DNA from: CAZOSF01 sp964582415
Lineage (GTDB): Bacteria; Bacteroidota; Bacteroidia; Flavobacteriales; Flavobacteriaceae
DNA: 30,731 nucleotides
Assembly: GCA_964582415.1 (NCBI GenBank)
Contig: CAZOSF010000025.1
Location: 1 to 30,731 of the forward strand
Reading direction: 5' to 3'
Shown here: positions 30,662 through 30,731 of the stretch, in pieces
Layout of the letters: each line of letters opens with the position of its first letter
Position numbering within the stretch: the first letter of the stretch is position 1
Translations under genes and position numbers: made by a program
The notes under the pieces: model-generated
Database searches by the model: none
The model's input: the letters and a program-made list of their open reading frames with translations, nothing else
What the model was told of the DNA's origin: nothing

Positions 30662-30731
30662 ATGAAAAAATTTACTTTATTAATTGCAATGCTTTTATGC
30701 TTTATGGCTTTTGGCCAGAAAGGTGTGGGTT
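30662..30731 (+). CDS. secreted protein, 5' fragment cut by window end
   Basis: Only 23 codons are visible. They form a classical signal peptide: MKKF, a hydrophobic core LLIAMLLCFMAFG, and a probable signal peptidase I cut before QKG. There is no lipobox at a plausible position. The mature protein lies outside the window, so no family can be named. TTG at 30617-30619 with a poor TAATCTTTA match further on may be the promoter. It follows the fabI terminator, so it starts a new transcription unit. Confidence 0.7.
   Translation, partial: MKKFTLLIAMLLCFMAFGQKGVG

Noticed and set aside
1..30731. Defence island, prophage, integron, CRISPR or retron-like system
   Set aside because: I looked for repeats with regular spacing, recombinase or transposase motifs, reverse transcriptase motifs and toxin-antitoxin pairs, and saw none. 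Gene content is core housekeeping throughout.

Overview
The window looks like a stretch of core chromosome from a member of the Flavobacteriaceae (phylum Bacteroidota), probably an environmental or marine relative. The evidence is a T9SS C-terminal sorting domain, a BamD / omega / CoaBC / DUF4835 / RecN gene series, a long-form (about 480 residue) GAPDH, almost no Shine-Dalgarno sequences, and repeated TAnnTTTG promoter boxes, which are the Bacteroidota -7 element. I see no transposase, integrase, CRISPR array, tRNA or rRNA, and no base-composition break. A run of 100 Ns (1172-1271) is an assembly gap that removes the 3' end of trmD.

Layout. 1-2424 (minus): TPR protein -> trmD -> [gap] -> dps -> rplS, with dps and rplS each carrying their own promoter and a terminator after rplS. 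2573-3985 (plus): a Tat-exported Gfo/Idh/MocA oxidoreductase, ending at a bidirectional terminator shared with gap (minus, 4017-5465). 5605-7002 (minus): a periplasmic HtrA/Deg protease. 7133-9463 (plus): the overlapping operon dapF - GNAT acetyltransferase - mltG. 9501-10196: a spermidine-synthase-like protein. 10434-11099: a secreted lysozyme/SLT-like protein behind a 237-bp leader with two inverted repeats. 11108-15158 (minus): RsmI-like methyltransferase, T9SS-targeted PQQ-type sugar dehydrogenase, low-molecular-weight tyrosine phosphatase and dnaA. 15366-15764 (plus): acyl-CoA thioesterase, meeting the minus operon ribD - eamA - yigZ tail to tail. 18312-20240 (plus): GNAT - prmC - LOG-family hydrolase. 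Then aqpZ, ligA, DUF6913-dapA, and bamD - rpoZ - coaBC - DUF4835/porD - recN, then fabI, a strong terminator, and the first codons of a secreted protein cut by the window end.

Working together. The genes are mostly housekeeping. They cover meso-DAP/lysine (dapF, dapA), peptidoglycan maturation (mltG, SLT-like), outer-membrane and T9SS biogenesis (bamD, DUF4835), CoA, riboflavin and fatty acid synthesis (coaBC, ribD, fabI), replication and repair (dnaA, ligA, recN), and translation (rplS, trmD, prmC). No stretch longer than 300 bases lacks a gene.

I did not find a new defence or mobile system. The most interesting pattern is regulatory: at least five genes (dapF, the spermidine-synthase-like gene, ribD, ligA, bamD) have a TAnnTTTG box ending only 4-6 nt before a start codon, which suggests leaderless or nearly leaderless transcripts. 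Promoter position also decides several start codons. Four genes appear to use TTG or GTG starts with no good ATG alternative, and a fifth (ribD) uses GTG in preference to a downstream ATG.
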